A stretch of 64,000 nt of DNA. Source: an uncultured Veillonella sp. (GTDB lineage: Bacteria; Bacillota; Negativicutes; Veillonellales; Veillonellaceae). The translations under genes were made by a program, and so were the position numbers. The stretch is taken from the NCBI GenBank assembly GCA_900544365.1, contig UQVF01000005.1, positions 1-64,000 of the forward strand. Reading direction: 5' to 3'. The notes under the pieces are model-generated. The model had not been told where the DNA came from, did not search any database, and saw only the letters and a program-made list of their open reading frames with translations. Below, one piece after another: positions 1 through 9,158 of the stretch (the first letter of the stretch is position 1; each line of letters opens with the position of its first letter).

Positions 1-56
1 ATAGCTCGTGCTAAGAACTCTTTATATGAGTAGCCCCCACATTTGACAAAGAGCCC
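1..56 (-). mobile_element. Possible terminal end of an ISL3-family insertion sequence
   Basis: Read on the minus strand from position 56 the sequence begins GGGCTCTTTGTCAAATGTGG, which resembles the terminal inverted repeats I remember for ISL3-family elements (GGCTCTTT-TCAAATG type). It is followed by an AT-rich stretch that runs off the window edge. No transposase is visible because only 56 bases are present. It abuts the tRNA operon terminator, a common landing place for such elements. This is an inference from memory of the repeat type. Confidence 0.35.
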
Positions 57-76
57 ATTATAATCCATTTAGATAT

Positions 77-105
77 AAAAAAATAGACCAACCGAAGTTG
101 GTCTA
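77..105 (-). terminator. Rho-independent terminator of the tRNA operon
   Basis: A 9-bp stem (TAGACCAAC/GTTGGTCTA) closes a TTCG tetraloop when read on the minus strand and is followed by a run of seven T residues. It lies 3 bases beyond the CCA end of tRNA-Leu, so it ends transcription of the five-tRNA operon. Confidence 0.85.
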
Positions 106-107
106 AG

Positions 108-196
108 TGGTGCCGAGGACCGGAATCGAACCGGTACGGTTATCTCTAACCGACGGATTTTAAGTCCGTTGCGTCTGCCTGTTCCGCCACCCCGGC
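108..196 (-). tRNA. tRNA-Leu (anticodon TAA)
   Basis: The minus strand folds into a cloverleaf with acceptor stem GCCGGGG/CCTCGGC, a long variable arm typical of leucine tRNA, and anticodon loop with TAA. The CCA end is encoded. It is the last tRNA of the five-gene cluster, directly before the terminator. Confidence 0.95.
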
Positions 197-211
197 ATGG
201 GTGGAATGTTG

Positions 212-286
<75 letters not shown>

Positions 287-293
287 AAAAAAG

Positions 294-368
294 TGGAGCG
301 GAAAACGAGATTCGAACTCGCGACCCCCGCCTTGGCAAGGCGGTGCTCTACCGCTGAGCTATTTCCGC
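294..368 (-). tRNA. tRNA-Gly (anticodon GCC)
   Basis: The minus strand gives a 75-base cloverleaf beginning GCGGAAATAGCTCAG, with anticodon GCC and an encoded CCA. It is the third gene of the tRNA operon. Confidence 0.95.
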
Positions 369-371
369 AAA

Positions 372-447
<76 letters not shown>

Positions 448-453
448 AAGTAG

Positions 454-529
454 TGGCGACCCCGATCGGATTTGAACCGACGATCTTCGCCGTGACAGGG
501 CGACATGTTAACCGCTACACCACGGGGCC
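454..529 (-). tRNA. tRNA-Asp (anticodon GTC)
   Basis: The minus strand gives a 76-base cloverleaf with acceptor stem GGCCCCG/CGGGGTC (one G-T pair), anticodon GTC, discriminator G and encoded CCA. It is the first gene of the operon, about 10 bases downstream of the expected transcription start. Confidence 0.95.
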
Positions 530-545
530 AATTGACTACTTTGTT

Positions 546-574
546 AGTATACCCTATTTCATATCTTTCGTCAA
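546..574 (-). promoter_or_regulatory. Sigma-A promoter of the tRNA operon
   Basis: On the minus strand a -35 box TTGACG and a -10 box TATACT are separated by exactly 17 bases. They lie just upstream of tRNA-Asp, as expected for a strong stable-RNA promoter. Confidence 0.8.
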
Positions 575-674
575 CTACTTTTTATATTTTTTTATAAAGA
601 TTTTGTATTTCTTTAAAAACTTGGCTGAGATGTACGTAATACACTCAATCATATCATTAGCCTTCTCAGAAAGT

Positions 675-1283
675 CTATTTAACTCTAGGTGATATTAAAT
701 AATGGTTGGTTACTAGTTCATTGGCTAATATAGTACTTACGCCATGACCAGGATATACCACATAGGATGCATCTAACATTTTTATTTTTTCTAATGTTTT
801 TTTCATAGCCACTAGATCACCATTATAAGTATTTACTTTTCCAACGGTCCCCTTAAATAGGGTGTCCCCTGTAAATAAGACATGTTTATATCCAATAAAC
901 ACACTACCTGCACTATGCCCAGGCACTTCCCAGACATTCAACGAAAAAGGTCCTACCTGAAAACACCCTTCTTGTAACGTCACATAGGGGGAAGTAAAGC
1001 GTTCCTTATATCCTGATGGCATGCGTCGTTTAACTAGCAATAATTCTTCATCTCCACTATGCATATATACAGGAATATGGTAAGTCTCCACTAGATCATC
1101 AACAGCACAAATATGGTCTGCATGTCCATGCGTTAATACGATACCCACTGGCGTTACATTATGTAACTCTTTCATAATCCGATGTCCATGAAAGCCCGGA
1201 TCGATAATAAGCGCATATCCATCTTCTTTCAGAATATAACAATTTGTTTTATACAAGCCTTGAGGAGTTCTTATAATGTCCAT
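675..1283 (-). CDS. MBL-fold metallo-hydrolase (glyoxalase II-like)
   Basis: This is a 202-residue single-domain metallo-beta-lactamase-fold protein. The family hydrolyses thioesters such as S-lactoylglutathione or related substrates with a two-metal site. The zinc motif HGHADH follows the usual leading Thr, then come GHSAG, TGDTLF and a PGHG near the end, in family order. The ATG at 1283 is preferred, giving a 35-base overlap with trkH. A GTG at 1325 would add 14 residues that overlap trkH further and has no better ribosome-binding site. The exact substrate cannot be read from the sequence. It is the last gene of a trkA-trkH-hydrolase run. Confidence 0.85.
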   Translation of the reverse strand: MDIIRTPQGLYKTNCYILKEDGYALIIDPGFHGHRIMKELHNVTPVGIVLTHGHADHICAVDDLVETYHIPVYMHSGDEELLLVKRRMPSGYKERFTSPYVTLQEGCFQVGPFSLNVWEVPGHSAGSVFIGYKHVLFTGDTLFKGTVGKVNTYNGDLVAMKKTLEKIKMLDASYVVYPGHGVSTILANELVTNHYLISPRVK

Positions 1284-2763
1284 CGAATCGTCTATAGCCT
1301 TTTTCTTTCTTTGTAAAATATCCACGCCAAAAACCTGGATGCAATAATACTAATAAGGTAAATAACTCTAGCCGCCCTAATAACATATCAATAATACAAA
1401 CTATCTTTGCGATAGGGGCTAATATAGTAAAACTTTCAGTAGGTCCTAATGAGCCAAATGCAAGACCTACATTCCCCAAACTTCCTGCTACTAATGGCAT
1501 CACATCTGCTAAAGGCAATCCCGTTGAGGAGATGATAACTGAGGAAATACCAAAGATTAACATATAAAGAAAAAAGAATTGTTGCGTAATTTGTAACCAT
1601 TTATTAGGTAAGACGTATCCGTTTAGTCGTACCAATTGTACCATATCAGGATGAATTGCTTTTCGTAGATAGAGAATACTACTTTTTGCCAAGATAATTA
1701 TCCGTATGATTTTAAGCCCCCCTGCAGTTGAACCACTACAACCACCAAAGAACATTCCCATAAATAATACCATTTGTCCCAAGCTAGGCCATAAATTATA
1801 ATCCGCAATGGCAAATCCAGTCCCTGTCTGCATAGAAACAAGTGTAAAAATGGCATTTCGTAAATGTTCAATATTGGCATCTCCAGCTTCCCATATTAAT
1901 GCAAATAAAACTAGGCTGGATCCAATTGCCAATGTAATAAGGTAGATTCTATACTCAAAATCTCTCCAAATCTCTTTGATACCACGTTGCCATACAGATT
2001 GATAGACCGCGAAATTTCCACCTGCCAATATCATAAATACTACCAATATGATACAGATTAAATAGGAGTCAGCATATTTAAATGCACTCCCTGTAACCGG
2101 TGATAAGCCTCCTGTAGCAACTGTAGCAAAAGTAAAATTAAGTGCTTCAAATACACCAACTCCACTTAACCACAATAAAAAGGTACAAGTAAAGGTAAAT
2201 ACCAAATAAATTCTAAGCAGATTCCCGGCCATAGATTGAATTCTAGGTAATACAACACCAGGTCTTGGCACAGAGGCTTCCGCTTCCACCAATGGAGCTA
2301 CTCCTGTTCCCAAGTTCCGCAAAAAGGCAAGGACTAACACAATCATTCCCATACCGCCAATCCAATTAGTAAGCCCTCTCCATAAAATAAATGCCCTAGG
2401 CAAAGCACTGACATCATCAATCATACTTCCACCTGTAGTTGTAATACCTGAAACAGACTCAAATAAAGCATCTACAAATTGTTCAAGCACTCCACTAAAG
2501 TAGAACGGCAATGCAGAAAATATAGAAGCCAAAATCCAAGTTGCGCTCACTACTAAAAATCCATCTCGTACACTATACACATTCGTATTTGTTCCATAAT
2601 GATATAATAGAAACCCTACTACTCCTGTTATACCTGATGTGATAAGAAAGGAGTAGTAAAAAACTCCTTCATCTAATATACCAAAGAAAAAGGGAACCAT
2701 AATAAAGGAAGCTAATATAAGCATCACTTGTCCTACAACTCGCATAATATTTTGAATGCGCAT
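1249..2763 (-). CDS. trkH: TrkH family potassium uptake transporter, membrane subunit
   Basis: The 504-residue protein is highly hydrophobic and has repeated K+-selectivity-filter-like loops, for example SGITTTGGS, TVATGGLSP, MQTGTGF and GNVGLAFGS. This matches the four-repeat TrkH/KtrB pore. It forms the inner-membrane K+ channel that works with the cytosolic TrkA protein encoded just upstream. The start is the ATG at 2763, which has an AAAGGAGAAGG ribosome-binding site. An in-frame TTG at 2781 lies upstream of that site and is unlikely. The C-terminus overlaps the hydrolase gene. Confidence 0.92.
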   Translation of the reverse strand: MRIQNIMRVVGQVMLILASFIMVPFFFGILDEGVFYYSFLITSGITGVVGFLLYHYGTNTNVYSVRDGFLVVSATWILASIFSALPFYFSGVLEQFVDALFESVSGITTTGGSMIDDVSALPRAFILWRGLTNWIGGMGMIVLVLAFLRNLGTGVAPLVEAEASVPRPGVVLPRIQSMAGNLLRIYLVFTFTCTFLLWLSGVGVFEALNFTFATVATGGLSPVTGSAFKYADSYLICIILVVFMILAGGNFAVYQSVWQRGIKEIWRDFEYRIYLITLAIGSSLVLFALIWEAGDANIEHLRNAIFTLVSMQTGTGFAIADYNLWPSLGQMVLFMGMFFGGCSGSTAGGLKIIRIIILAKSSILYLRKAIHPDMVQLVRLNGYVLPNKWLQITQQFFFLYMLIFGISSVIISSTGLPLADVMPLVAGSLGNVGLAFGSLGPTESFTILAPIAKIVCIIDMLLGRLELFTLLVLLHPGFWRGYFTKKEKGYRRFDGHYKNSSRLV

Positions 2764-2789
2764 GCTTCCTTCTCCTTTCAAATGTTTTA

Positions 2790-4130
2790 TTATTTATTAA
2801 TGTATGCTAATAAAGAATTAATATTTTCTGGCAATGTAAAGATAACTATATGGTCACCTGCAAGAAGTAATGTATCTCCTTTGGGAACAATGGTTTGATG
2901 TTCTCTAACAATAGCTCCCACTAATGATTTTCCAGGCAACTTCAGGTCTTTTAAATATTTATTTAGCAAAGACGTTTTTTCTGTCACTTCTATTTCTACC
3001 GCTTCAGCTTTAGAGCCTTCAAAGGTAAAAATATTAATGAGATTTTCATCTTCTCGAATTAACCGTAAAATTTGCCCAGATGTTAACAATCTTGGTGAAA
3101 ATGCTACATCAATACCCACCTGCTCCATCAAGGTAATATATTCTAATCGTCCGACACGAACAAATGCTTTAGGTACTCCCATATGCTTCGCTAATAATGC
3201 CACTAATAAATTGAGTTTATCATCATCCGTCAAACAAATAATCACATCCGTGTCGCTAATTTCTTCTGCTCCTAACAGGTCAATATCTGTTCCATCACCA
3301 TGAATCACAATAGAACGATCTACCATAGCAGCCAACTGCTCACACCGCTCAATATCTTTTTCAATAACTTTAACATCATATCCATCTTTCTCTAGAAGTA
3401 ATGTTAAATTTCGACCTATAAGCCCTGCACCGATAATAACAACCCGTTGTGTAGGTCGAGTAGTCTCATGTAACCATTCCTCTACTGTATCAATACTATC
3501 AGTAGCACCTAAAAAGAATACATTATCCATGTATTCCAACGTACTTTCACCGTGAGGAATGATCATTTCTCCGCTTCGCATAATACCTACAACCAGTACA
3601 TTAGGTGGTAATTCTAAGGAGCGTAAGGGAATCCCCATAATATCATGATTATTTCTAATTTTAAATTCTACCAAACGCACCGCTCCACTAGCAAATTCTT
3701 CTACATCGAGTGCTGCCGGCGTTTTTAAAATTTTATAAATCTCTTGCGCTGTTACCATTTCAGGATTGATAAACAGGTCTATTCCTAATCTCTCACGAAT
3801 CAGTAAGTTCGTATCATTTTCATACTCTGTTTCACGAACTCGGGCAATAGTCTTAGGAATGCCTGCCGCCTTACCTAACATACAAGCTAGCATATTGACT
3901 TCATCGGAATCAGTAACAGCAATGAGCATACCAATGTCATCAATTCCTATTTCTTGTAACAAAGCTATGCTACTACCATTTCCCTGTACTAAATTTACAT
4001 CTAAATTATTTTCTAGATTTTTAATACGCTCTCCATTTTTTTCAATAACATACACATCATGTTGATCTTGCGCCAGACGCTGCGCTAAGGAATAACCAAC
4101 TTTACCAGCACCTACTACCACAATTTTCAT
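2790..4130 (-). CDS. trkA: Trk system potassium transporter, peripheral NAD-binding subunit TrkA
   Basis: The 446-residue protein contains two tandem RCK units. Each starts with a Rossmann nucleotide-binding motif (VVVGAGKVGYSLA at residue 3 and VIIGAGLIGRNL near 230) and ends with a TrkA_C domain. It gates the TrkH channel in response to NAD(H) or other nucleotides. The full double-unit length is normal for TrkA, unlike the single-unit KtrA. The start ATG has a GAGGGGG ribosome-binding site. trkH follows after a 26-base gap, so both are probably co-transcribed. Confidence 0.93.
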   Translation of the reverse strand: MKIVVVGAGKVGYSLAQRLAQDQHDVYVIEKNGERIKNLENNLDVNLVQGNGSSIALLQEIGIDDIGMLIAVTDSDEVNMLACMLGKAAGIPKTIARVRETEYENDTNLLIRERLGIDLFINPEMVTAQEIYKILKTPAALDVEEFASGAVRLVEFKIRNNHDIMGIPLRSLELPPNVLVVGIMRSGEMIIPHGESTLEYMDNVFFLGATDSIDTVEEWLHETTRPTQRVVIIGAGLIGRNLTLLLEKDGYDVKVIEKDIERCEQLAAMVDRSIVIHGDGTDIDLLGAEEISDTDVIICLTDDDKLNLLVALLAKHMGVPKAFVRVGRLEYITLMEQVGIDVAFSPRLLTSGQILRLIREDENLINIFTFEGSKAEAVEIEVTEKTSLLNKYLKDLKLPGKSLVGAIVREHQTIVPKGDTLLLAGDHIVIFTLPENINSLLAYINK

Positions 4131-4142
4131 GACATATCCCCC

Positions 4143-5060
4143 TCAATTGGATTCCTCGACCATTACAGACTGTTCACCTACTGCTAGTAAAGTAGTTTGT
4201 CCTTTATCTGTCAACATTGTCCATCCATCTTCTTGCACAATAAATCCTGATTTCATCAGATGTCCTAAGGCACGTTTGAAAGCCGCCTTGCTGATGTTGA
4301 ATTTATCTTTAATGATAGGAGCTGATGTACTATCGCCATACGGCATACGTCCATGACGACTACCTAAGTAGGTCATAATTTTTGCGCCATCCGTAGCAAG
4401 TGCCTCTTCTTTGACGGGACGCATAGAAATATTGATACGTCCATCATCACGTTTAAACGTAATACGCCCTTCAACAAGCTCGCCTACTTTTAGTTGTCTT
4501 GTCATTTCACTACGATGCATGAAAGCAATCCATCGTTCAGGAGTAATCAAAAACGCTCCTTCACTGGTCATGTTGTAAATGGCACCTTTCACCATGCCCC
4601 CAATCTTAGCATCCGTAGCAGGTTTTGAGGCACGGCGCATAGCATCATCCACATCCATAGACACCGCCAAACGGCCTGATTTATCACTATAGAGACGGAC
4701 CCAAACTTTTTCACCATTTTGAGGACGCCCACGCATCTCTGCATGAGGCATGAAAATCCCACGTTCTGTTCCCACTTCTACGAAGCAACCAAAATTTGTA
4801 GTATTGATGACCTCTACATAGCCAATCTGCCCTTCTTTCATAGCCGGTAATCGCATACTAGCCGTTAAGCGACCTTTCGGATCTTTGTAGAGAAATACTG
4901 TTACTTCATCTCCAATAGCAACGGAACTTGTTTGTTGTTCTTTATGCAATAGAATATCATCACTTGTATTACCCGTTTGACCATCTAAAAATGATCCTTG
5001 ATCACTTTGACGCAGTACCTTCAATGTAGCAATGGTATTCTCTGATAAGCTACTAGCCAT
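4143..5060 (-). CDS. cvfB: CvfB-type S1 RNA-binding protein
   Basis: The 305-residue protein is built from S1-like OB folds (for example IGYVEVINTTNFGCFVEVG near residues 80-100) followed by a winged-helix-like C-terminus. This is the arrangement of the conserved virulence factor B family, RNA-binding regulators found in Firmicutes. The ATG at 5060 is preceded by AAGGAGTCTAAT, which decides the start. An upstream ATG at 5093 lies inside rsfS and lacks such a site. The gene starts one base after the rsfS stop codon, so they are translated from one transcript. Confidence 0.85.
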   Translation of the reverse strand: MASSLSENTIATLKVLRQSDQGSFLDGQTGNTSDDILLHKEQQTSSVAIGDEVTVFLYKDPKGRLTASMRLPAMKEGQIGYVEVINTTNFGCFVEVGTERGIFMPHAEMRGRPQNGEKVWVRLYSDKSGRLAVSMDVDDAMRRASKPATDAKIGGMVKGAIYNMTSEGAFLITPERWIAFMHRSEMTRQLKVGELVEGRITFKRDDGRINISMRPVKEEALATDGAKIMTYLGSRHGRMPYGDSTSAPIIKDKFNISKAAFKRALGHLMKSGFIVQEDGWTMLTDKGQTTLLAVGEQSVMVEESN

Positions 5061-5061
5061 A

Positions 5062-5421
5062 TTAGACTCCTTCAAAGGATTCTCGTGGTGCATCCTTCCA
5101 CAATTCTTCTAATCCATAAAAGTGACGATGTTCTCCACTAAACACATGGGCAATCACATCGCCAAAATCCAGCAATATCCAATCGCCTTCACGATATCCT
5201 TCACGATGTAATACAGTCAGTCCATGTTCTGCACCTGCATCTTCAATGGCATCTGCCACACTTTGTGCATGTTTCACATTGTTAGCTGTAACCACTAAGA
5301 AATAATCCCCTAACATCGTAAGACCTTCCATATCCATAATGGAAATATCTTCGCCTTTTTTATCATAGCCAGCTTGCGCTAAGATTTTTACCGTTTCTAA
5401 AATATCTTGTTTCTGTTTCAT
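5062..5421 (-). CDS. rsfS: Ribosome silencing factor RsfS
   Basis: This 119-residue protein of the RsfS/YbeB/Iojap family binds ribosomal protein uL14 and blocks 30S-50S joining when nutrients are short. The family signature is visible in the stretch around DYFLVVTANNVKHAQSVAD and the later EGDWILLDFGDVIAHVF. Length is normal. The start ATG has AAGGAGTTAGA upstream. It lies in the usual Firmicute order nadD-yqeK-(LCP)-rsfS. Confidence 0.95.
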   Translation of the reverse strand: MKQKQDILETVKILAQAGYDKKGEDISIMDMEGLTMLGDYFLVVTANNVKHAQSVADAIEDAGAEHGLTVLHREGYREGDWILLDFGDVIAHVFSGEHRHFYGLEELWKDAPRESFEGV

Positions 5422-5430
5422 TCTAACTCC

Positions 5431-6522
5431 TTATCTTGATGTAGGACTCCCAGGTTCTGCTTTCTCTTTGGTGCCCTCTATTTCCTTATCCTTTGATTGT
5501 TTTCCACTTTCTTTAGACGAATCCTTAGCCCCATCTTTTAGAGAATCATCAATCACAGGAATCACTTCTGCATCACTTGGAATATCACCTACTGTTATGC
5601 CCACCAATTGTTGTAATTCCACTGGTTCCACATTCCAATAGTCCACATGATCTATCGTTTCTGGGGATCCGGGTAAAATGTACCAGCGCACTTTATCTTT
5701 CGGGAACTCAATTACTTTTGTCACAAAACGAACCCCGTCCCATGTGCTCACATTGGTACTGATATGGCTCCATTGTCGCCATACTCGAAAGGCTGTTCCC
5801 AAACTAACATGATTGCGTTCTCGTTCCAACATAGATTTTAACAATCTCTCTTGATGCATAGTCCGTGCTAATGTATCACCTTCATGATTGATAAATCGCA
5901 TATATCCAAAGGCTGTATCATTAGTCAAATCTTGATACCCTTGATGAATATTGATATCCACTTCACCAGAAGAGGTATCTCGATGTACCATTGATTGTTC
6001 CACATATAAACTCGGTGTACCAAAAATATTCATCATGGAATGGAAACTATCTTGATCCACCACCGCATAATGAGGAATAACAATATGGAACATGTCTTCC
6101 ACTACAGCCTTTGTTAATTCAATACCACCTTGTGCATAGATATCATTAATCCGTTGCGGCGCCTCATTATGGCGATTAATAATCTTACTATTACTTGGAA
6201 TGCCAATAATTTGCATAGTTTTAGCATCCAAATTGAAAGCCACTACGTATATTGCATCTGCTTGTTGTGGTTGACTTTTATCAACACCTACAATTAGCAT
6301 ATACGAAGTCTTGATAGAATTCATATCGATAGGCGTTGTATTCGTCACAACCGGCAATGGATGCGATTCTTGGCTAGTAGCAGGTGGTGATATGGAACTT
6401 ACCGCACTGCGTATGCCCCATACTGCCAATCCTACGATTGCTATAAGGAGGATGAAGGCTCCTATAATTCGTCCCCAACGCAGTCCATTTCGACGTGGTT
6501 TGCGTCGTATCTTTTGATCCAT
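5431..6522 (-). CDS. LytR-CpsA-Psr (LCP) family envelope protein
   Basis: The 363-residue protein has a basic N-terminus (KIRRKPRRNGLRWGR), one membrane segment at about residues 18-40, and an extracytoplasmic LCP domain (roughly 70-290) with the pattern ILIVGVDKSQ-like start, RINDIYAQGG and GYQDLTNDTAFGYMRF. The C-terminal 60 residues are a charged low-complexity tail rich in Lys, Ser, Asp and Glu. LCP enzymes transfer lipid-linked glycopolymers to peptidoglycan. The gene is inserted between yqeK and rsfS, a placement known in Firmicutes. The polymer handled in this diderm host is unknown. Confidence 0.85.
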   Translation of the reverse strand: MDQKIRRKPRRNGLRWGRIIGAFILLIAIVGLAVWGIRSAVSSISPPATSQESHPLPVVTNTTPIDMNSIKTSYMLIVGVDKSQPQQADAIYVVAFNLDAKTMQIIGIPSNSKIINRHNEAPQRINDIYAQGGIELTKAVVEDMFHIVIPHYAVVDQDSFHSMMNIFGTPSLYVEQSMVHRDTSSGEVDINIHQGYQDLTNDTAFGYMRFINHEGDTLARTMHQERLLKSMLERERNHVSLGTAFRVWRQWSHISTNVSTWDGVRFVTKVIEFPKDKVRWYILPGSPETIDHVDYWNVEPVELQQLVGITVGDIPSDAEVIPVIDDSLKDGAKDSSKESGKQSKDKEIEGTKEKAEPGSPTSR

Positions 6523-7095
6523 TTATGCATCCGACCTTTCTAACAATACACTATTTCTACCTCGAATAGTATCCACATGTATACTTAACCCTTGATCTAG
6601 CAAATGACGTATCGTTCCATCATAGGCGGTAACAACAGCAGCATTCAAATCTTGAAATGCCAACGCTCGTAGTTCTTCTATACCTGGAAAATCACGGTTT
6701 GGCTCAATATAGTCTGCTAGAAATATAATCTTATCCAACACACTCATATGTGTGCTGCCTAATGTATGAACACGAATAGCTTCACAAATCGATTCATCTT
6801 CTATATGTAACTCTAGCTTAGCATAAGCTGCTCCTGCCGGTCCATGTAGTAATGCACCATTTTGGAGCATCTCCGAATCCACTGGAATCTCTGCCTTTTG
6901 TACCATGTCCTGCATGCACTGCATAGGACTTTCTTTCATCACATCATGCAATAAAGCCGCTACTTCTGCATTATATATGGATATACCATAGTGGATAGCT
7001 AATCGTTTTGCCATATTCACCACACCTAACGTATGGGCAAATCGTTTCGATGAAAGCCGACCTTTCACAACATATTGAATCTCTTCTATTGTCAT
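6523..7095 (-). CDS. yqeK: YqeK family HD-domain hydrolase
   Basis: The 190-residue protein has the HD phosphohydrolase pattern: H near residue 20 (RFAHTLGVV), the HD pair in ALLHDVMKE, HGPAGA, and DYIEPNRDFPG towards the end. Characterised YqeK proteins hydrolyse diadenosine tetraphosphate symmetrically to ADP. The ATG at 7095 is favoured over a GTG at 7107 because AGGTGA lies at the right distance before it. It is one base from the LCP gene and downstream of nadD, the usual Firmicute arrangement. Confidence 0.92.
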   Translation of the reverse strand: MTIEEIQYVVKGRLSSKRFAHTLGVVNMAKRLAIHYGISIYNAEVAALLHDVMKESPMQCMQDMVQKAEIPVDSEMLQNGALLHGPAGAAYAKLELHIEDESICEAIRVHTLGSTHMSVLDKIIFLADYIEPNRDFPGIEELRALAFQDLNAAVVTAYDGTIRHLLDQGLSIHVDTIRGRNSVLLERSDA

Positions 7096-7160
7096 ATTCT
7101 CTTTCACCTGCGTATACCTTTCTAAGAAATCATGAAATTCGATATTTCCATGCTAGATAC

Positions 7161-7769
7161 TCACACGTTATAAATCTTGTGTCTTTTTATATATTGATAC
7201 ACTGATCTTGGCAACATATATCGTGTCGATAATCCTTGACGTAAACGATATCTGAGATCTGTAGCCGACAACTTTATCTCCGGCACTTCTAGTATATGAA
7301 TACGACTTCCTCGTTGTCCAAACCATTCAATGCTTTCACCGATATCTTCTGTAGCACCAGGACGAATTGCCCCGATGAACTCACACATATCTAGCAGTTC
7401 CTCAATATATTTCCAAGTTGGCAAATTCTGAATCGTATCTGTACCGGCAATAAAGAAAAATTCCGTAGTTGGTCCATATGTATTATAAAAATATCGCACT
7501 GTATCAATGGTATAAGATTTGCCTTCTCTTTTCATCTCTACATCAGACACAAGAAAATTAGGGTTATCTAATACAGCTGCATGTACCATTTCCAAACGAT
7601 ACTTTGCCTCAATCACATCCGCCTCCTTATGAGGAGGTTCTTTAGCTGGCACAAAAATAACACGATTTAAGTTGAATGCCTCTAAGGCCATTTCTGCAAT
7701 CATAAGGTGCCCCAAATGGATGGGGTTAAAAGTGCCCCCTAGGATGCCAATTCTCTTCTTATCTACCAT
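7161..7769 (-). CDS. nadD: Nicotinate-nucleotide adenylyltransferase
   Basis: The 202-residue enzyme joins ATP and nicotinic acid mononucleotide to form deamido-NAD in NAD synthesis. The nucleotidyltransferase motif GGTFNPIHLGH is at residues 11-21, and the ISSTxIR-like motif appears as LSATDLRYR near residue 170. Length is normal. The start ATG lies inside the preceding 47-residue ORF, overlapping it by 11 bases, so translation is probably coupled. Confidence 0.95.
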   Translation of the reverse strand: MVDKKRIGILGGTFNPIHLGHLMIAEMALEAFNLNRVIFVPAKEPPHKEADVIEAKYRLEMVHAAVLDNPNFLVSDVEMKREGKSYTIDTVRYFYNTYGPTTEFFFIAGTDTIQNLPTWKYIEELLDMCEFIGAIRPGATEDIGESIEWFGQRGSRIHILEVPEIKLSATDLRYRLRQGLSTRYMLPRSVYQYIKRHKIYNV

Positions 7770-7902
7770 GTAACCACGCCCCTATACACACTAGCGAGAC
7801 CACTCCTAGTATGCCCAATACAATGCCATAATACTTCCATTCATAAGAGCCCTTAGGCGACTTAATATACTGGAAGTAAGCTTTTAGATGCACTAATTTC
7901 AT
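7759..7902 (-). CDS. Small predicted single-pass membrane protein (47 aa)
   Basis: This short ORF encodes 47 residues starting MKLVHLKAYFQYIKSPKG and ends with a single hydrophobic segment (about residues 26-44, YGIVLGILGVVSLVCIGAW). Its ATG overlaps the proA stop codon in an ATGA arrangement and its 3' end overlaps the nadD start by 11 bases, leaving no untranslated gap between proA and nadD. Such double coupling is hard to explain by chance. I do not recognise a family. The function is unknown. Confidence 0.6.
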   Translation of the reverse strand: MKLVHLKAYFQYIKSPKGSYEWKYYGIVLGILGVVSLVCIGAWLHGR

Positions 7903-9155
7903 CGCACCTGTCCATATCCAAAGACGAAATATTTATAGCTTGTTAAGGCATCTAATCCCATAGGCCCCCGAGCATGTAATTTTTGTGTACTAATGCCAAT
8001 CTCAGCACCTAAACCAAATTCAAATCCGTCTGTAAAACGTGTAGATGCGTTGACATAGACTGTGGAAGCATCCACCAAGTTCATAAATTGTTCTGCCTTT
8101 GTTGGGTCTTCTGTAATAATCATTTCAGAATGTTTTGTTCCAAATGTATTAATATGAGTGATAGCATCGTCAATGGAGGATACCACTTTAAAGTTCACAA
8201 CATAGTCATTATATTCTGTAGACCAATTATCCTCTGTGGCAGGTTTCACCTGAGAAGATAGGCTTTGAATTTGTGCATCCCCATAAATGGCAACACTTTT
8301 TTCTTCCAGCATAGCTACAATCTTAGGGCCTAAATCTTGTAGTCTTCCTTCATGTAATAGAATCGTTTCCATTGCATTACATACAGATGGTCGTGATAGT
8401 TTTGCATTTTCCAATATCTGTAATGTCATTGTTTCATCAGCAGATGCATCCACATAGCCATGCACAACGCCACTACCCGTTTCTATAACGGGAATTTTAC
8501 TATTGTTCACTACAAATTGAATCAATCCTGCCCCACCACGTGGAATCATCACATCGATCCATTTGCGTTGTGCTAGCAATTCACCTACAGCTTCACGTTC
8601 TAAAATAGATACAAGTTGAACAAGCTCTTTTGGGGCACCACAACGCTCTAAGGAGCCTTGCATAATTTGTACCATCGCCTCATTTGTTTGGTATGCCTCT
8701 TTACCTCCACGAAGAATGATGGCATTCCCAGTCTTAATAGCTAATGCTGCTGCATCCACTGTTACATTTGGGCGTGCTTCATAAATCATGCCGATCACAC
8801 CAATAGGAATTTGTCGCTTTTCAATACGCAAACCATTCTCTAAAGTCCTAGTTTCTAGCACTGTACCAATAGGATCCCGTAAGTTAGCTACCTGACGAAC
8901 ACCTTCACAAATACCTTCAATACGTTCCTTCGTCAATCGAAGACGATCCATCATCACAGAAGGAACTCCATTCTCTTTGGCATGAGAACAATCAATACTA
9001 TTCGCTTCCAAAATTGTGGGGATTGCCGTTTCTAAATCACAAGCAATCTGTTCCAAGATACGATTTTTATCATCTGTACTCAGCACTTGTCCCGCCATAG
9101 AGGCTGACCGTGCTGCTTTGCCCAAACTTTCAAAATATGCAGTATATGGATTCAT
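7899..9155 (-). CDS. proA: Gamma-glutamyl phosphate reductase
   Basis: The 418-residue NADPH-dependent enzyme reduces gamma-glutamyl phosphate to glutamate semialdehyde in proline synthesis. The catalytic Cys is visible in SRPSVCNAMET near residue 256, with typical flanking motifs YEARPNVTVDAAALAIKTGN and LGAEIGISTQKLHARGP. Length matches the family. The start ATG has AGGAG that overlaps the proB stop codon region, so proB and proA form an operon with tightly linked translation. Confidence 0.96.
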   Translation of the reverse strand: MNPYTAYFESLGKAARSASMAGQVLSTDDKNRILEQIACDLETAIPTILEANSIDCSHAKENGVPSVMMDRLRLTKERIEGICEGVRQVANLRDPIGTVLETRTLENGLRIEKRQIPIGVIGMIYEARPNVTVDAAALAIKTGNAIILRGGKEAYQTNEAMVQIMQGSLERCGAPKELVQLVSILEREAVGELLAQRKWIDVMIPRGGAGLIQFVVNNSKIPVIETGSGVVHGYVDASADETMTLQILENAKLSRPSVCNAMETILLHEGRLQDLGPKIVAMLEEKSVAIYGDAQIQSLSSQVKPATEDNWSTEYNDYVVNFKVVSSIDDAITHINTFGTKHSEMIITEDPTKAEQFMNLVDASTVYVNASTRFTDGFEFGLGAEIGISTQKLHARGPMGLDALTSYKYFVFGYGQVR

Positions 9156-9158
9156 AAT

